A stretch of 64,000 nt of DNA from positions 372,001 to 436,000 of the forward strand of contig JALIRH010000049.1 of NCBI GenBank assembly GCA_023055505.1, read 5' to 3'. The notes under the pieces were generated by a model. It ran no database searches, was not told the DNA's origin, and saw nothing but the letters and a program-made list of their open reading frames with translations. How positions within the stretch are numbered: the first letter of the stretch is position 1; every line of letters begins with the position of its first letter. The translations under genes and the position numbers were made by a program. Of this stretch, positions 34,998 through 47,884 are shown piece by piece. Origin of the DNA: Callipepla californica brunnescens. Lineage: Eukaryota > Chordata > Aves > Galliformes > Odontophoridae.

Positions 34998-37290
34998 ATT
35001 AGAAGGTCAGAATGTCACCATGAGAGTATCTCAGAATGTCACAATGTCAGAATGTCACAACGATAGAATGTCAAAATGGCAGCATGTGTCTGTGAGAGAA
35101 TGTCACAATGACAGAATAGAAATATGTCAGAATATAGCAATGAGAGAATGTTAGAATGCAACAATGTCAACATGTCAGAATGGGAGAAAGTGAGAATGTC
35201 ATGATGTCAGAGTGTCTTCATGTCAGAATGTCAAATCTTCACTGTGTCACAACTACAAGATTAGGGAATATGACTGTGTCAGAAAGTCACAATAAGAGGA
35301 GATGAAAAAGAGAGAATATCACAATGACCGAGTGTCACAATGTAAGAAAGTGAGAATGTGAGAATGTCAAAATGTCAGAATGACAGAATATCACTATGTC
35401 ACAATGTCGCAATGTCTCAAGGTCAGAATATCAATATGTAACAGTGTAAGAACGTCACAAATACCACAATGGGAGAATGACAGATTGTCACGATTACAGA
35501 ATTTCAGAATGTGAAAATATCAGAATGTCACAATGTCAGATTCTGAGAATGTCACAATGACAGAATGTCAGAATGAAAGATTTTCCAAATTCCAGAATGT
35601 CACTATGTCACAACGTCAGAATGACGCATTGTCAAAATGCTAGAATGTCACAATGTCACAAGGTGAGAACATCACAATGGCAGATTGTCATAATGCCAGA
35701 ACATCAGAAGGTGAGAATATTAGAATGCCACAATGTCACAATGTCACCATGAGAGTATCTCAGAATGTCACAATGTCAAAATGTCAGAATGAGGGAAAGA
35801 GAGAATGTCATGATGTCAGAATGTCTTAACGTCAGAATGTCAAATTGTCACAACGTCACAATATCACAATGAGAGAATATCAGAAAGTGAGAATATGACA
35901 ATGACCGAATGACACATTGTGAGAATGTCAGAATGCCAGAATGTCAGAATGTCAGAATGTCAAAATGTGTGAATGTCTGAATGTCACCATGAGAGAGAGT
36001 CAGAGTTTTACAATGTCACAATGTGAGAATGTCTGAACGTCAGAATGAGGGAGAGTTAGAATTTCAGAATGTCACAGTGTCACAATGTCATCATGTCACA
36101 ATATCAGAATGTTGCATTGTCACAATGTGAGAATGACAGGTTGTCACAATTCCAGAATTTCAGAATGTCAACATGTCTGAATGTCACAATGTCACAATTT
36201 CACTATGTCACAACGCTAGAATGTCATAATATCAGAAAGTGAGAATATCACAATGGCAGATCGTCATAATGCCAGAACTTCAGAAGGTGAGAATATTAGA
36301 ATGTCACAATGTCACAATGTTACAATCTGAGTATCTCAGAATGTCACAATGCCAGAATATCAGAATGGCAGAATATGAGAAAGTGAGAATGTCACAATGT
36401 CAAAATGTCAGAATGAGAGAAAGAGAGAATCTCATGATGTCGGAATGTCTTAATGTCAGAATGTCAAATTGTCACAACGTCACGATATCACAATGAGAGA
36501 ATATCAGAAAGTGAGAATATGACAATGACCGAATGACACAATGTGAGAACGTTAGAATGTGAGAATGTCAGAATTGGAGAATGTCACAGAGTCACAATGA
36601 CAGATTGCCACAATTTCAGAATGTCAGTGTATCACAATGCCACAAAGTCACAATATCAGTATGTCATGAAGATAGAATGTCACAATGACAACATATGACT
36701 GTGACAGAACGTCACAATGTCAGATGATAAATATGGCCGAAAATCACAATGAGAGAATGTTAGAATGTCACAATGTTAACATGTCAGAACGTGAGAAAGT
36801 GAGAATGCCACAATGCCACGATGTGAGAATCTCACAATGTCACAATGAGAGAGAGTCAGAATTTCACAGTATCAGAATTTTGCATTGTCACAATGTGAGA
36901 ATGACAGATTGTCACATTTCCAGAATTTCAGAATGTCCAAATATCTGAATGTCACAATAGCAGAATGTGAGAGTATCACAATGACAGAATGTCAGAATGA
37001 CAGGTTGTCACAATTCCAGAATGTCACTATGTCACAATGCTAGAATGTCAGAATGTCAGAATGTGAAAATAGCACAAGGGCAGGTTGTCATAATGCCAGA
37101 ACTTCAGAATGTGAGAATATTAGAATGTCATAATGTCAGAATGGGAGAATGTCACAATGGCAGGTTGTCATAATTCCAGAAGTTCAGAATGGGAGAATAT
37201 TAGAATGTAACAATGTTGCAATGTGACAATGAGAGTATCTCAGAATGTCACAATGTCAGAATGTCAGAATGCCAGAATAAGAGAAAAGAA
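34998..37290 (+). repeat. 8-bp minisatellite, part 3
   Basis: Same units as parts 1 and 2. It changes abruptly at about 37,290 into the 11-bp GGGGCAGCTAT array. Confidence 0.9.
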
Positions 37291-40200
37291 AGGTATGAGG
37301 AGGCTATGGGGAAGCTATGGGGCAGCTATTGGGCAGCAGTGGGGCAGCTATGGGGCAGTAGTAGGGCAGCTATAAGGCAGCTATGGGGCAGCAGTGGGGC
37401 AGCTATGGGGCGGCTATGAGGAAGCCATTGGGCAGCTATGGGGCAGAAGTGAGGCAGCAATCAGGCAGCAGTGAGGCAGCTATGAGGAGGCTATGGGGCA
37501 GCTATGGGTCAGCTATCGAGAGGCTATGGGGCAGCTATGGGGCGGCGATGAGGCAGACATGGGGCAGCTATGGGGGAGCAGTGAGGCAGCTATGGGGAGG
37601 CTATGGGGCAGTAGTTGGGCAGCTATAGGGCGGCTATGGGGAAGCCATTGGGCAGCTATGGGGCAGTAGTGAAGCAGCTATGGGTCAGTAGTTTGGCAGC
37701 TATGACGAGGCTATGGGAAGGCCATGGGGAAGCGATGGGGCAGCTCTGAGGCAGACAAAATGTAGCTATGGGGGAGCAGTGAGGCAGCTATGGGGTGGCT
37801 ACGGGGCAGTAGTGGGGCAGCTATGGGGCAGCTATGAGGTAGCCATGGGGCAGCTATGGGGAAGCAGCGAGGGAGCTATGGGGTAGCAGTGAGGCAGCTA
37901 TGATGAGGCTATGGGGAGGCTATGGGGCAGCCACGGTGCAGCTATGGGGCAGCAGTGGGGCAGCTATGGGCAGCAGTAAGGAAGCTATTGAGAAGGCTAT
38001 GGGGGCAGCTATGGGGTGGCTATGGGGCAGCTATAGAGCGGCAATGTGGCAGTAGTGGGGCACCTATAAGGCAGCTATGGGGCAGCAGTGGGACAGCTAT
38101 GGGGCGGCTATTAGGCAGCCATGGGGTGGCAATGGGGCAGCAGTGAGGCAGCTATGGGGCGGCTATGGGGCTGAAGTGGGGCAGCTATGAGGAGTCTCTT
38201 GAGAGGCTATGGAGCAGCTATGGGGCAGCAGTGGGGTAGCAGGAGGAGACTATGGGGAGGCTATGAAGCAGATATGGGGCAGCAGTGGGGCAGCTATGGG
38301 GCGACTATGGGGCAGCAGTTGAGCAGCTATGGGGCAGCCATGGGGCAGCTATGTGGCAGTAGTGAAACAGCTATGGTGTAGCTATAAGCGAGCCTTGGGG
38401 CAGCAAGGGGCAGTAGTAAGGCAGCTATGGGGCAGCAGTGGGGCAGCTATGATGAGACTATGGGAAGGCCATGAGGAAGCTATGGGGCATCTTTGAGGCA
38501 GACAAAAAGTAGCTGTGGGGCTGCAGTGAGGCAGCTATGGGGCAGCTGTGGGGCAGCTATTGTGTAGCAGTGAGGCATCTATGAGGAGGCTATGGGGAGG
38601 ATATGAGGCAGTTATGGGGCAGAAGTGAGGCAGCTATGGGGTGGCTATAGGGCAGCAGTGGGGCAGGTATGGGGCAACAAAGAGGCAGCCATGGGGCAGC
38701 AGTGGGGCAGCTTTGAGGCTACGGGGCGGCTATGGGGCAGTAGTGGGGTAGCTATGGGGCAGCAGTGAGGAAGCTAAGGGGAAGCAATGGGGCAGCTTTG
38801 AGGATGCTATTGGGAAGCCATGGGGCAGCAATGGGGCGGCTATGAGGCAGCGACGGGGAAGCTATGGGGCAGCAGTGAGGCAGGTATGGGGCAGTAGTAA
38901 GGCAGCTACGGGGCAGCAGTGGGGCAAATATGAGGAGGCTCTGAGGAAACTATGGGGCAGCTATGGGGCAGCAGTGAGGCAGTTATACAACAGGTATGAG
39001 GCACTTATCAAGCAGCTATGGGTCAGCTATGAGGAGGCTATGGGGCAGATGTGGTGCAGCAGTGGGGCAGCTAAGGCAGCTATGGGGAGGCTATGGGGCA
39101 GCAGTGTGGGCAACTATGAGGAGACTATGGGGAGGCTATGAGGCAGCTATGGGGCAGTAGTCGGGCAGCTATTGGACGGCTATGAGGCAGCCATGGGGCA
39201 GCTATGGGGCAGCAGTGAGACAGCTATGGGGCAAGTATGGGGAGGCTATGGGGCAGCGACGGGGTGGCTATGGGGCAGTAGTGGGGCAGCTATGGTGAGG
39301 TTATGAGGCAGCCATGGGGTAGGTATGAGAAACCAGTGAGGCAGCTATGGGGCAGTAGTGGAGCAGCTATGAGGCAGCGGTGGGTCAGCTATGGGGTGGC
39401 TATGAGGCAGCAGTGGGTCAGCTATGGGGTGGCTATGAGGCAGCCATGGAACAGCTATGGGACAGCAGTGGGGCAGCTATGAGGTAGCCATGGGGCACCT
39501 ATGGGGAAGCAGCGAGGGAGCTATGGGGTAGCAGTGAGGCAGCTATGAGGAAGCTATGGGGAGGCTATGGGGAGGCTATGGGGCAGATATGTAACGGCTA
39601 TGAGGCAGCCACGGTGCAGTTATGGGGCAGCCACGGTGCAGCTATGGGGCAGCAGTAAGGAAGCTACGAGAAGGCTATGGAGGCAGCTATCGGGTGGCTA
39701 TGAGACAGCTATGGGGCAACTATGAGGCAGCCGTAGGGCAGCTATGGTGCAGCAGTGAGGCAGCAATTAGGCAGAAGTTGGGCAGATATGGGGCAGCAGT
39801 GAGGCAGCTATGAGGAGGCTATGGGGCAGCTATGGGGCAGCAGAGAGGCAGCTATGAGGAGGCTATGGGGCAGCTATGGGGCAGCAGAGAGGCAGCTATG
39901 GGGCACGAGTGAGGCAGCTATGGGTTAGCTATGAGGAGGCCTTGAGGAGGCTATGGGGCAGATATGGGGCAGCAGTGGGGCAGCTAAGGCAGCTATGGGA
40001 AGGCTATGGGGCAGCAGTGTGGGCAACTATGAGGAGACTATGGGGAGGCTATGAGGCAGCTATGGGGCAGCAGTCGGGCAGATATAAGGCAGCTATTGGG
40101 AAGCAGTGGGGCAGCTATGGGGCGGCTATTAGGCAGCCTTTGGGCACCTATTGGGCAGCAGTGAGGCAGGTATGGGGCAGCTATGGGGCAGCTATGGGGC

Positions 40201-41336
40201 AGCTATGAGGACGTTATGGGGCAGCTATGGGGCAGCAGTGGGGCAGCAATAACGCAGTAGTGGGGCAGCTATGGGGCAGTAGTGGGGCAGCAATGAGGAC
40301 GCTATAGGGAGACTATGGGGCATGTATGGAGCGGCTAGGAGGCAGCTATGGGGCAGGTATGAGGCAGCCATGGGGTGGCTGTGGGGCAGCAGTGAGGCAG
40401 CTATGAAGAGGCTATGGAAATGCTATAGGGCAGCAGTGGGGCAGCTACGGAGCGGCTATGAGGCAGCCATTTTGCATCTATGGGGCAGCAGTGGGGCAGC
40501 TACGAGGAAGCTATAGGGCAGCTATGGGACAGCAGTGGGGCAGCTATGGTGCGGCTATGAGGCAGCCATGAGGCAGATATGGGGCAGCAGTGGGGCAGCT
40601 ATGAGCAGGCTTTGGGGCGGCTGTGGAGCAGCAGTGGGGAAGCTATGGGGCAGTAGTGGGGCAACTATAAGTTAGCAGTGGGGCAGCTATGGGGCGGCTA
40701 TGGGGCAGCAGTGGGGCAGCTATGAGGAGGTTATGGGGCAGCCATTGGCAGCTATGGGGCTGCAGTGAGGCAGCAGTGGGGCAGCTATGGGGCGGCTCTA
40801 AGGCAGCAGTGATGCAGATATCGGGCAGCTCTGAGGAGGCTATGAGGCCGCTATGAGGCAGTAGTGGGGCAGCTATGGGGCAGCAGTGGGGTGGCTATGT
40901 GGCAGCAATGGGGCAGCCATGGGGCAGGTATGGGGCTGCAGTGGGACAGCTATGAGGAGGCTATTGGGCAGGTATAGAGCGGCTATGTGGCAGTAGTCGG
41001 GCAGCTATTGGGCAGCTATTGGGAAGCCGTGGGGCAGCTATCGGGCGGCTATTATACAGCCATGGAGCAGCTATGGTGCAGCAGTGTTGCAGCTATGAGG
41101 AGGCTATGGGGAGGCTATGGAGCAGCTATGGGGCGGCTATCTGGTGGCTATGAGGCAGCTATCGGGCAGCTCTGAGGAGGCTATGGGGCCACTATGAGGC
41201 AGTAGTGGGGCAGCTATGGGGCAGCAGTGGGGTGGCTATGGGGTGGCAGCGGGGCAGCAGTGGGGCAGCCATGGGGCAGCTATGGGGCTGCAGTGGGGCA
41301 GCTATGAGGAGGCTATGGGGCAGCAGTGGGGCTGCT
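37291..41336 (+). repeat. 11-bp G-rich minisatellite, part 1
   Basis: Units of 11 bp: GCAGCTATGGG, GCAGCAGTGGG, GAGGCTATGGG, GCGGCTATGGG. Runs of four G with 7-base loops repeat for kilobases on the plus strand, which is a canonical G-quadruplex pattern. Open frames (AAMGQLWGSSGA-like) are repeat translations. The reverse-complement relative is at 3.5-4.3 kb. Confidence 0.95.
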
Positions 41337-41650
41337 GGTTTCCCCCCGCTTCTTTTGTTGGAGTCCTCGCCCCTTCCATGGTTGCCCACCAATGAGGACT
41401 GGCTGATCCCTCCCCCACATCGACGGCCCCGGACCCACAACCCCGACCCCACATCTGCAGCCCCAGCCCCATAACAGAGCCTTCAGACCCCTAACTGAGC
41501 ACCCGGACTTAGAACCGAGCATCGAGCCCCATTAGCCCCAACCCCAGCCCCACATCCCCGTCCCTCACCCAACTCCGCCCCACCCCACCCACACCCTATT
41601 CCCCCCTTCTCCCTCCGCCACCCCACTCCTCCCCCCCTCCCCTTTCCCAC

Positions 41651-41726
41651 CTGCGTGTGCGCGAGCAGCCGCTGTAGCTCCCCCAGGAGCTCCACGTTGC
41701 GCGACCTCCCCCCCCGCCAACGCCAT
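41651..41726 (-). pseudogene. SGF29: SGF29-like first coding exon
   Basis: On the minus strand an ATG (41,724-41,726) starts MALAGG and, after a G8 run, the next frame continues RSRNVELLGELQRLLAHTQ up to a splice donor (CAG then GTGGGA). The family protein starts with MAL and has the same SR-x-x-ELL-x-EL-x-x-L pattern, a coiled-coil start, over 25 codons. The exon here has 76 nt where 75 would keep frame, so one extra G in the homopolymer shifts the frame. That can be a real lesion or a sequencing error in a G run. With the terminal exon at 20.5-20.8 kb on the same strand this brackets the gene, but the coiled-coil and double-Tudor exons are not in the window. Confidence 0.7.
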
Positions 41727-41839
41727 GGCCGAACAGCCCCACCCCCACTGCGCGCGGCTCTGGGAATAGCACTACGCGTGCGCCGGTCCCGGAAGCCGGA
41801 AACGGAAGTCCCCCCCCCCCGCAGATGAACGGAGCGGTG

Positions 41840-42050
41840 GAGTACTATGGCGGCGGCGGTGGCGGCGCCGCGGAAACCGCGGAAACCGCGCGTTGGAGCG
41901 GCGGCGGCGGCGGCGGCTCCGTTGCCGTGGGAACCGCGGAAACTGCGGAAACTGCGGAAACCGCGCGTTGGAGCGGCGGCGGCGGCGGCGGCTCCGTTGC
42001 CGCGGAAACCGCACGTTGGAGCGGCGGCGGCGGCTGTACGGGAGGCACTG
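41840..42050 (+). repeat. GCG-rich minisatellite near the SGF29-like promoter
   Basis: Three imperfect units of roughly 45-70 bp, each with GAAACCGCGCGTTGGAGCGG followed by a (GCG)n run and TCCGTTGCC. Long Gly- or Ala-rich frames on both strands arise from it. Confidence 0.8.
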
Positions 42051-42170
42051 TGAGCTTTGGGGGTGGGGCTGGGCAGGGGCAGCGGCAGCGGCAGCGGCAG
42101 CGGGGGAGGGGCGGGGCAGGATTCCGGGGCCCGCGCGGCGCTCTCTTTTTTCCCCTAGCACTTGTAACAT

Positions 42171-45100
42171 CTATGAGGAGGCTATGGGGAGGATATGAGG
42201 CAGCTATGGGGTGGCTATGGGGCGGCTATGGGGCTGCAGTAAGGCAGGTATGGGGCAGAAATGAGGCAGCCACGGGGCAGCAGTGGGGCAGCTATGGGGC
42301 AGCTATGGGACAGAAGTGGGGCAGCTCTAAGGGTAGCCATGGGGCAGTTATGGGGCAACAGTGGGGCAGGTATGGGGCGGCTATTAGGCAGCCATCAAGC
42401 AGCTATGAGGCAGTAGTGGGGCAGCTATGAGGCAGCAGTGATGGAGCTATGGAGTAGCAGTGAGGCAGCTATAAGGAGGCTATGGGAGGCTATGGGGCAG
42501 CTATGGTGCATCAGTGAGGAAGCTATGGGGCGGCTTTGGGGCAGCATTTTGGCAGCTATGGGGCAGCAGTGGGACAGCTATGAGGAGGCTATGGGGAAGC
42601 TATGTGGCAGCAGAGAGCTAGCTATGGGGCAGCTATGAGGAGGCTAAGGGGAGGCTATGGGGCAGCTATAGAGCGCCTATGTGGCAGTAGTTGGGCAGAT
42701 ATAAGGCAGCAGTGGGGCAGCTATGGGGTGGGAATTAGGCAGCCATGGGGCACGTATGGGGCAGCAGTGAGGTAGCTATGGGGCAGCTATGGGTCAGCTA
42801 TGAGGAGGTTATGGGGAGGCAATGGAGCAGCAGTGGGGCAGATATGGGATGGTTATTAAGAGGCTATGTGGCAGCTATGGGGCATTAGTGGGGCAGCTAT
42901 GGGGAAGTAGTGGGGCAGCTATGGGGCAGCAGTGAGGCAGCTATGGGGTAGCTATGAGAAAGCTATGGGGCAGCAGTGAGGAAGTAGTGAGGCAGCTATG
43001 AGAAGGCTGTGGGGAAGCTATGGGGCAGCTATGGGGCACCAGTGAGGCAGATATGGGGCACCAGTGAGGCAGCTATAGGGAGGCTACGGGGCAGCAGTGA
43101 GGGAGTAGAGAGTCCAATATGGGGCATTAGTGCGGCAGCTATGGGGCATTAGTGGGGCAGTTATGAGGAGGCTATGGGGAGGCTATGGAGCAGCTATGGG
43201 GCAGCTATAGGGCAGCAGGGAGGTAGCAATGGGGCAGCAGTTGGGAAGCTATGATGAGGCTATGGTGAGTCTACGGGGCAGCTATGGTACACCAGTGAGG
43301 CAGCCATGGGGCAGCTATGGTACACCAGTGAGGCAGCCATGGGGCAGCTATGGGGCACCAATGGGACAGTTATGAGGAGGCTGTGGGGAAGCTATGGGGC
43401 AGCTATGGGGCAGCAATGAGGAGGGTATGGAGAGGCTATGGGGCAGCTATGGTGCACCAGTGAGGCAGCTATGGGGTAGCTTTGAGGAGGCTGTGGGGAG
43501 GATATGGGGTAGATATGTGGCAACGGTGAGGTAGCTATGGGGAAGCTATGGGGCAGCAATGAGGGAGTAGTCGGTCAGCTATGGGGCATTAGTGCTGCAG
43601 CTATGGGGCCGAGTGGGGCAGTTAAGAGGAGGCTATGGGGAGGCTATGGGGCAGCTATCGGACAGCATTGAGCTAGCTTTAGAACAGCTATGAGGAGGCT
43701 ATGGGGCAGATATGGGGCAGCAGTCGGGCAGCTATGGGGCGGATATGGAGCAGCAGTGGGGCAGGTATGGGGCAGTAGTAAGACAGCTATGTGGCAGCAG
43801 TGGGGCAGATATGAGGAGGCTATGAGGAGGCTATGGGGCGGCTATGAAGCAGCAGTGAGGCAGTTATGAGGCGGCTATGGGTCAGATATGTGGCAGCAGT
43901 GAAGCAGCTATGGTGCGGCTATAAGGCAGCCATGGGGCAGCTATGGGTTAGCAGTGAGTCAGCTATGGGGCAGCAGTTGGGCAGCTATGAGGAGGCTATG
44001 GGGCAGCTATGGAGCAGATTTGAAACAGCTTTGGGGCGGCTGTGGGGCAGTAGTTTGGCAGCTATGAGGCAGCAGTTGGGCAGCAGTTGGGGCAGTAGTG
44101 AGGCAGCTATGTGGCAGCTCAGGAGAGGCTATGGGGCAGCTATGGGGCATTAGTGGGGCAGCTATGGGGAAGTAGTGGGGCAGATATGGGGCAGCAGTGA
44201 GGCAGCTATGGGGTAGCTATTGGGCAGTAGTGGGGAAGCAGTGAGGCAGCTATGGGGCAGCAGTTGGGCAGCTATAAAGAGGCTATGGAGAGGCTGTGCG
44301 GCAGCTATGGTGCATCAGTGAGGAAGCTATGGGGCGTCTTTAGGGCAGCAGTTTGACAGCTATGAGGCAGTCACGGGGCAGCTATGGGACAGCAGTGGGA
44401 CAGCTATGAGGAGGCTAGAGGGCAGCTATGGGGCAGCTCTGAGGAGGCTATGGGGAGGCTATGGGGCAGGTATATAGTGGCTGTGTGGCAGTAGTCGGGC
44501 AGATATAAGGCATCAATGGGGCAGCAGTGGGGCAGCTATTGGGCGGCTATTAGGCAGCCATGGGGCGGCTATGGGGCAGCAGGGAGGTAGCAATGGGGCA
44601 GCAGTGGAGCAGCTATGATGAGGCTATGGCGAGGCTCTGGGGCAGCTATGGTGCACCAGTGAGGCAGCTATTGGGTAGCTATGAAGAGGCTGTGGGGAGG
44701 CTATGGGGCAGATATGTGGCAACGTTGAGGTAGCTATTGAGAAGCTATGGGGCAGCAGTGAGGCAGTAGTGGGTCAGCTATGGGGCATTAGTGCTGCAGC
44801 TATGGGGCCGCAGTGGGGCATCTAAGAGGAAGCTATAGGGAGGCTATGGGGCAGCTATGGGGCAGCAGTGAGCTAGCTATAGAACAGCTATGAGGAGGCT
44901 ATGGGGCAGCTATGGAGCAGATTTGAAACAGCTTTGGGGCGGCTATGGGGCAGTAGTTTGGCAGCTATGAGGCAGCAGTTGGGCAGCAGTTGGGGCAGTA
45001 GTGAGGCAGCTATGTGGCGGCTCAGGAGAGGCTATGGGGCAGCTATGGGGCATTAGTGGGGCAGCTATGGGGAAGTAGTGGGGCAGGTAAGGGGCAGAAG

Positions 45101-47884
45101 TGAGGCAGCTATGAGGTAGCTATGAGGAGGCTATGGGGCAGTAGTGGGGAAGCAGTGAGGCAGCTATGGGGCAGCAGTTGGGCAGCTATGAGGAGGCTAT
45201 GGGGAGGCTATGGGGCAGCAGTGAGGCAGTTTTGGGGCACCAGTGAGGCAGCTATGGGGAGGCTACGGGGCAGCAGTCGGGCAGCTATGGGGCGGATATG
45301 GAGCAGCAGTGGGGCAGATATGAGGTAGCTATGAGGAGGCTATGGGGCAGTAGTGGGGAAGCAGTGAGGCAGCTATGGGGCAGCAGTTGGGCAGCTATGA
45401 GGAGGCTATGGGGAGGCTATGGGGCAGCAGTGAGGCAGTTTTGGGGCACCAGTGAGGCAGCTATGGGGAGGCTACGGGGCAGCAGTCGGGCAGCTATGGG
45501 GCGGATATGGAGCAGCAGTGGGGCAGATATGAGGAGGCTATGAGGAGGCTATGAGGCAGCAGTGAGGCAGCTATGGGACAGGTATGAGGCACTTATCAAG
45601 CAGCTCTGGGGCAGCGGTGTGGCAGCTAAGAGGAGGCAATTGGGAGGCTATGGGGCAGCTATGAAGCAGCAGTGAGGCAGCTATGGGGCGTCTATGGGGC
45701 AGCAGTGGGGCAACTATGAGGAGACTATGGGGAGGCTATGGGGCAGCTATTGGGCAGCAGTGAGGCAGCAATGAGGCAGCTATGAGGAGGCTATGGGAAG
45801 CCGATGAGGCAGCTATAGAGCGGCTATGGGGCAGTAGTGGGGCAGCTATTGGGCAGCTATTGGGCACCATGGGGCAGCAGTGAGGCAGCTATGGGACGGC
45901 TATGGGGAGGCTATGGGGCAGGTATGGGGCAGCAGTGGGGCAGCTATGGAGCAGATATCGAGAGGTTATGAGGCAGCTATGGGGTGGCGATGAGGCAGAC
46001 ATAGGGAAGCTATGGTGGAGCAGGGAGGCAGCTATGGGGTGGCTATGGGGCAGCAGTGAGACAGCTATGGGGCAAGTATGGGGAGGCTATGGGGCAGTAA
46101 TGGGGCAGCTATGGGGCGGCTATGAGGCAGCCATGGGGTACGTCTGGGGCACCAGTGAGGCAGCTATGGGGAGGCTATGGGGCAGCCATGGGGTACGTCT
46201 GGGGCACCAGTGAGGCAGCTAGGGGCAGCAGTGAGGCAGCTATGGGGAGGCTATGGGGCAGCAGTGAGGCAGTAGTGGGTCAGCTATGGGGCATAAGTGC
46301 TGCAGCTATGGGGCTGCAGTGGGGCAGCTAAGAGGAAGCTATGGGGAGGCTATGGGGCAGCTATTGTGCATCAGTGAGGAAGCTACGAGGCGGCAATGGG
46401 GCAGCAGTTTTGCAGTTATGAGGCAGCTATGGGGCAGCAGTGAGGCAGCTATGAGGAGACTATGGGGAGGCTATGGGGCAGAAGTGGGGCAGCTATGGGG
46501 TAGCCATGGGGCAGCCATCAAACGGCTATGGGGCAGCAGTGGGGCAGCTAAGAGGAGGCTATGGACCAGCTATGGGGCGGCTACAAGGCAGCCATGGGGC
46601 AACTATGGGGAAGCAGTGAGAGAGCTATGAGGAGGCTATGGGTAGGCTATAGGGCAGGTATTGGACAGCTATGAGGCAGCCATGGTGCAGCTATGGGGCA
46701 GCAGTGGGGCAGCAATGGGGCGGCTATTAGGCAGCCATGGGGTGGCAATGGGACACCAGTGAGACATCTATGGGGTGGATATGTAGCAGCAGTGGGGCAG
46801 GTATGGGGCAGTAGTGGGGTAGCTATGAGGAGGCTACGGGGCAACTATGGGGCAGCAGAGAGGCAGCGATGGGACAGGTATGAGGAGGCTATGGGGAGAC
46901 TACGGGGCAGCTATGAAGCTGCAGTGAGGCAGCTATGGGGCGGCTATGGGGAGGCTATGGGGCAGCTATGGAAAAGCTATGAGGCAACCATGGGGCTGCA
47001 GTTGGGCATCTCTGGGGCCGCATTGAGGAAGCTATGGGGCAGCTCCGAGGAGCCTATGCAGCAGCTATGGAGCGGCTATGAGGCAGCTATGGGGCAGGTA
47101 TGAGGCAGCCATGGGGCGGCTGTGGGGCAGCAGTGAGGCAGCTATGAAGAGGCTATGGGGAGGCTATGGGGCAGCAGTGGGGCAGCTACGGGGCGGCTAT
47201 AAGGCAGCCATTGGGCATCTAAGGGGCAGCAGTGGGGCAGCTATAAAGAGGCTATGGGGAGGCTATGGGGCAGCTATGGTGCATCAGTGAGGAAGCTATG
47301 GGGCGTCAATGGGGCAGCAGTTTGACAGCTATGAGGCAGCCACGGGGCAGCTATGGGGCAGCAGTGGGACAGCTATGAGGAGGCTATAGGGCAGCTATGG
47401 GGCAGCTCTGAGGAGGCTATGGGGAGGCTATGGAGCAGCTATGGGGCAGCAGTGAGGAAGCTATGGGGTGGCTATGGGGCGGCTATGAGGCAGCTATGGG
47501 GTAGCAGTGAGACAGCTATGAGGAGGCTACGGGGAGGCTATAGGGCAGTTATGGGGCGGGTATTAGACAGCCATGGGGCGGCTATGGGGCAGCAGGGAGG
47601 TAGCAATGGGGCAGCAGTGGGGCAGCTATGATGAGGCTATGGCGAGGCTCTGGGGCAGCTATGGTGCACCAGTGAGGCAGCTATTGGGTAGCTATGAGGA
47701 GGCTGTGGGGAGGCTATGGGGCAGATATGCGGCAACGGTGAGGCAGCTATTGGGAAGCTATGGGGCAGCAGTGAGGCAGTAGTGGGTCAGCGATGGGGCA
47801 GCAGTGAGGCAGCTATGGGGCTGCAGTGGGGCATCTAAGAGGAAGCTATGGCGAGGCTATGGGGCAGCTATGGGGCAGCAATCG
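42171..47884 (+). repeat. 11-bp G-rich minisatellite, part 2
   Basis: Continuation of the 11-bp array. A higher-order tandem copy of 209 bp (19 x 11) is visible, with the unit starting near 45,122 repeated from 45,331. A longer segment near 44,045-44,165 recurs near 44,950-45,070. The array ends at a sharp junction with the retroviral RNase H sequence. Confidence 0.95.

Larger units (their letters stand above)
41337..42170. promoter_or_regulatory. CpG-rich block with SGF29-like promoter region
   Basis: Single-copy, very GC-rich sequence embedded in the 11-bp array. On the minus strand it contains the first SGF29-like coding exon. Just upstream of that start are ETS-type cores (CCGGAAGCCGGAAACGGAAG at 41,790-41,809), as in a housekeeping promoter. 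The downstream intron part (41,337-41,648) has no recognisable second exon. On the plus strand an ATG at 41,825 opens a Gly/Ala-rich frame over the GCG minisatellite, which could mark a divergent transcript, but I do not call it a gene. Confidence 0.65.

Noticed and set aside
31579..37290. Regular short repeats that could suggest a CRISPR array
   Set aside because: Units are 8 bp with no spacers, and the context is a vertebrate genome with introns, CR1 and ERVs.
41825..42430. 201-codon Gly/Ala-rich frame next to the SGF29-like promoter
   Set aside because: It is made by the GCG-rich minisatellite and then by the 11-bp array. No recognisable domain, and other frames and strands are open too. 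A divergent transcript start remains possible.
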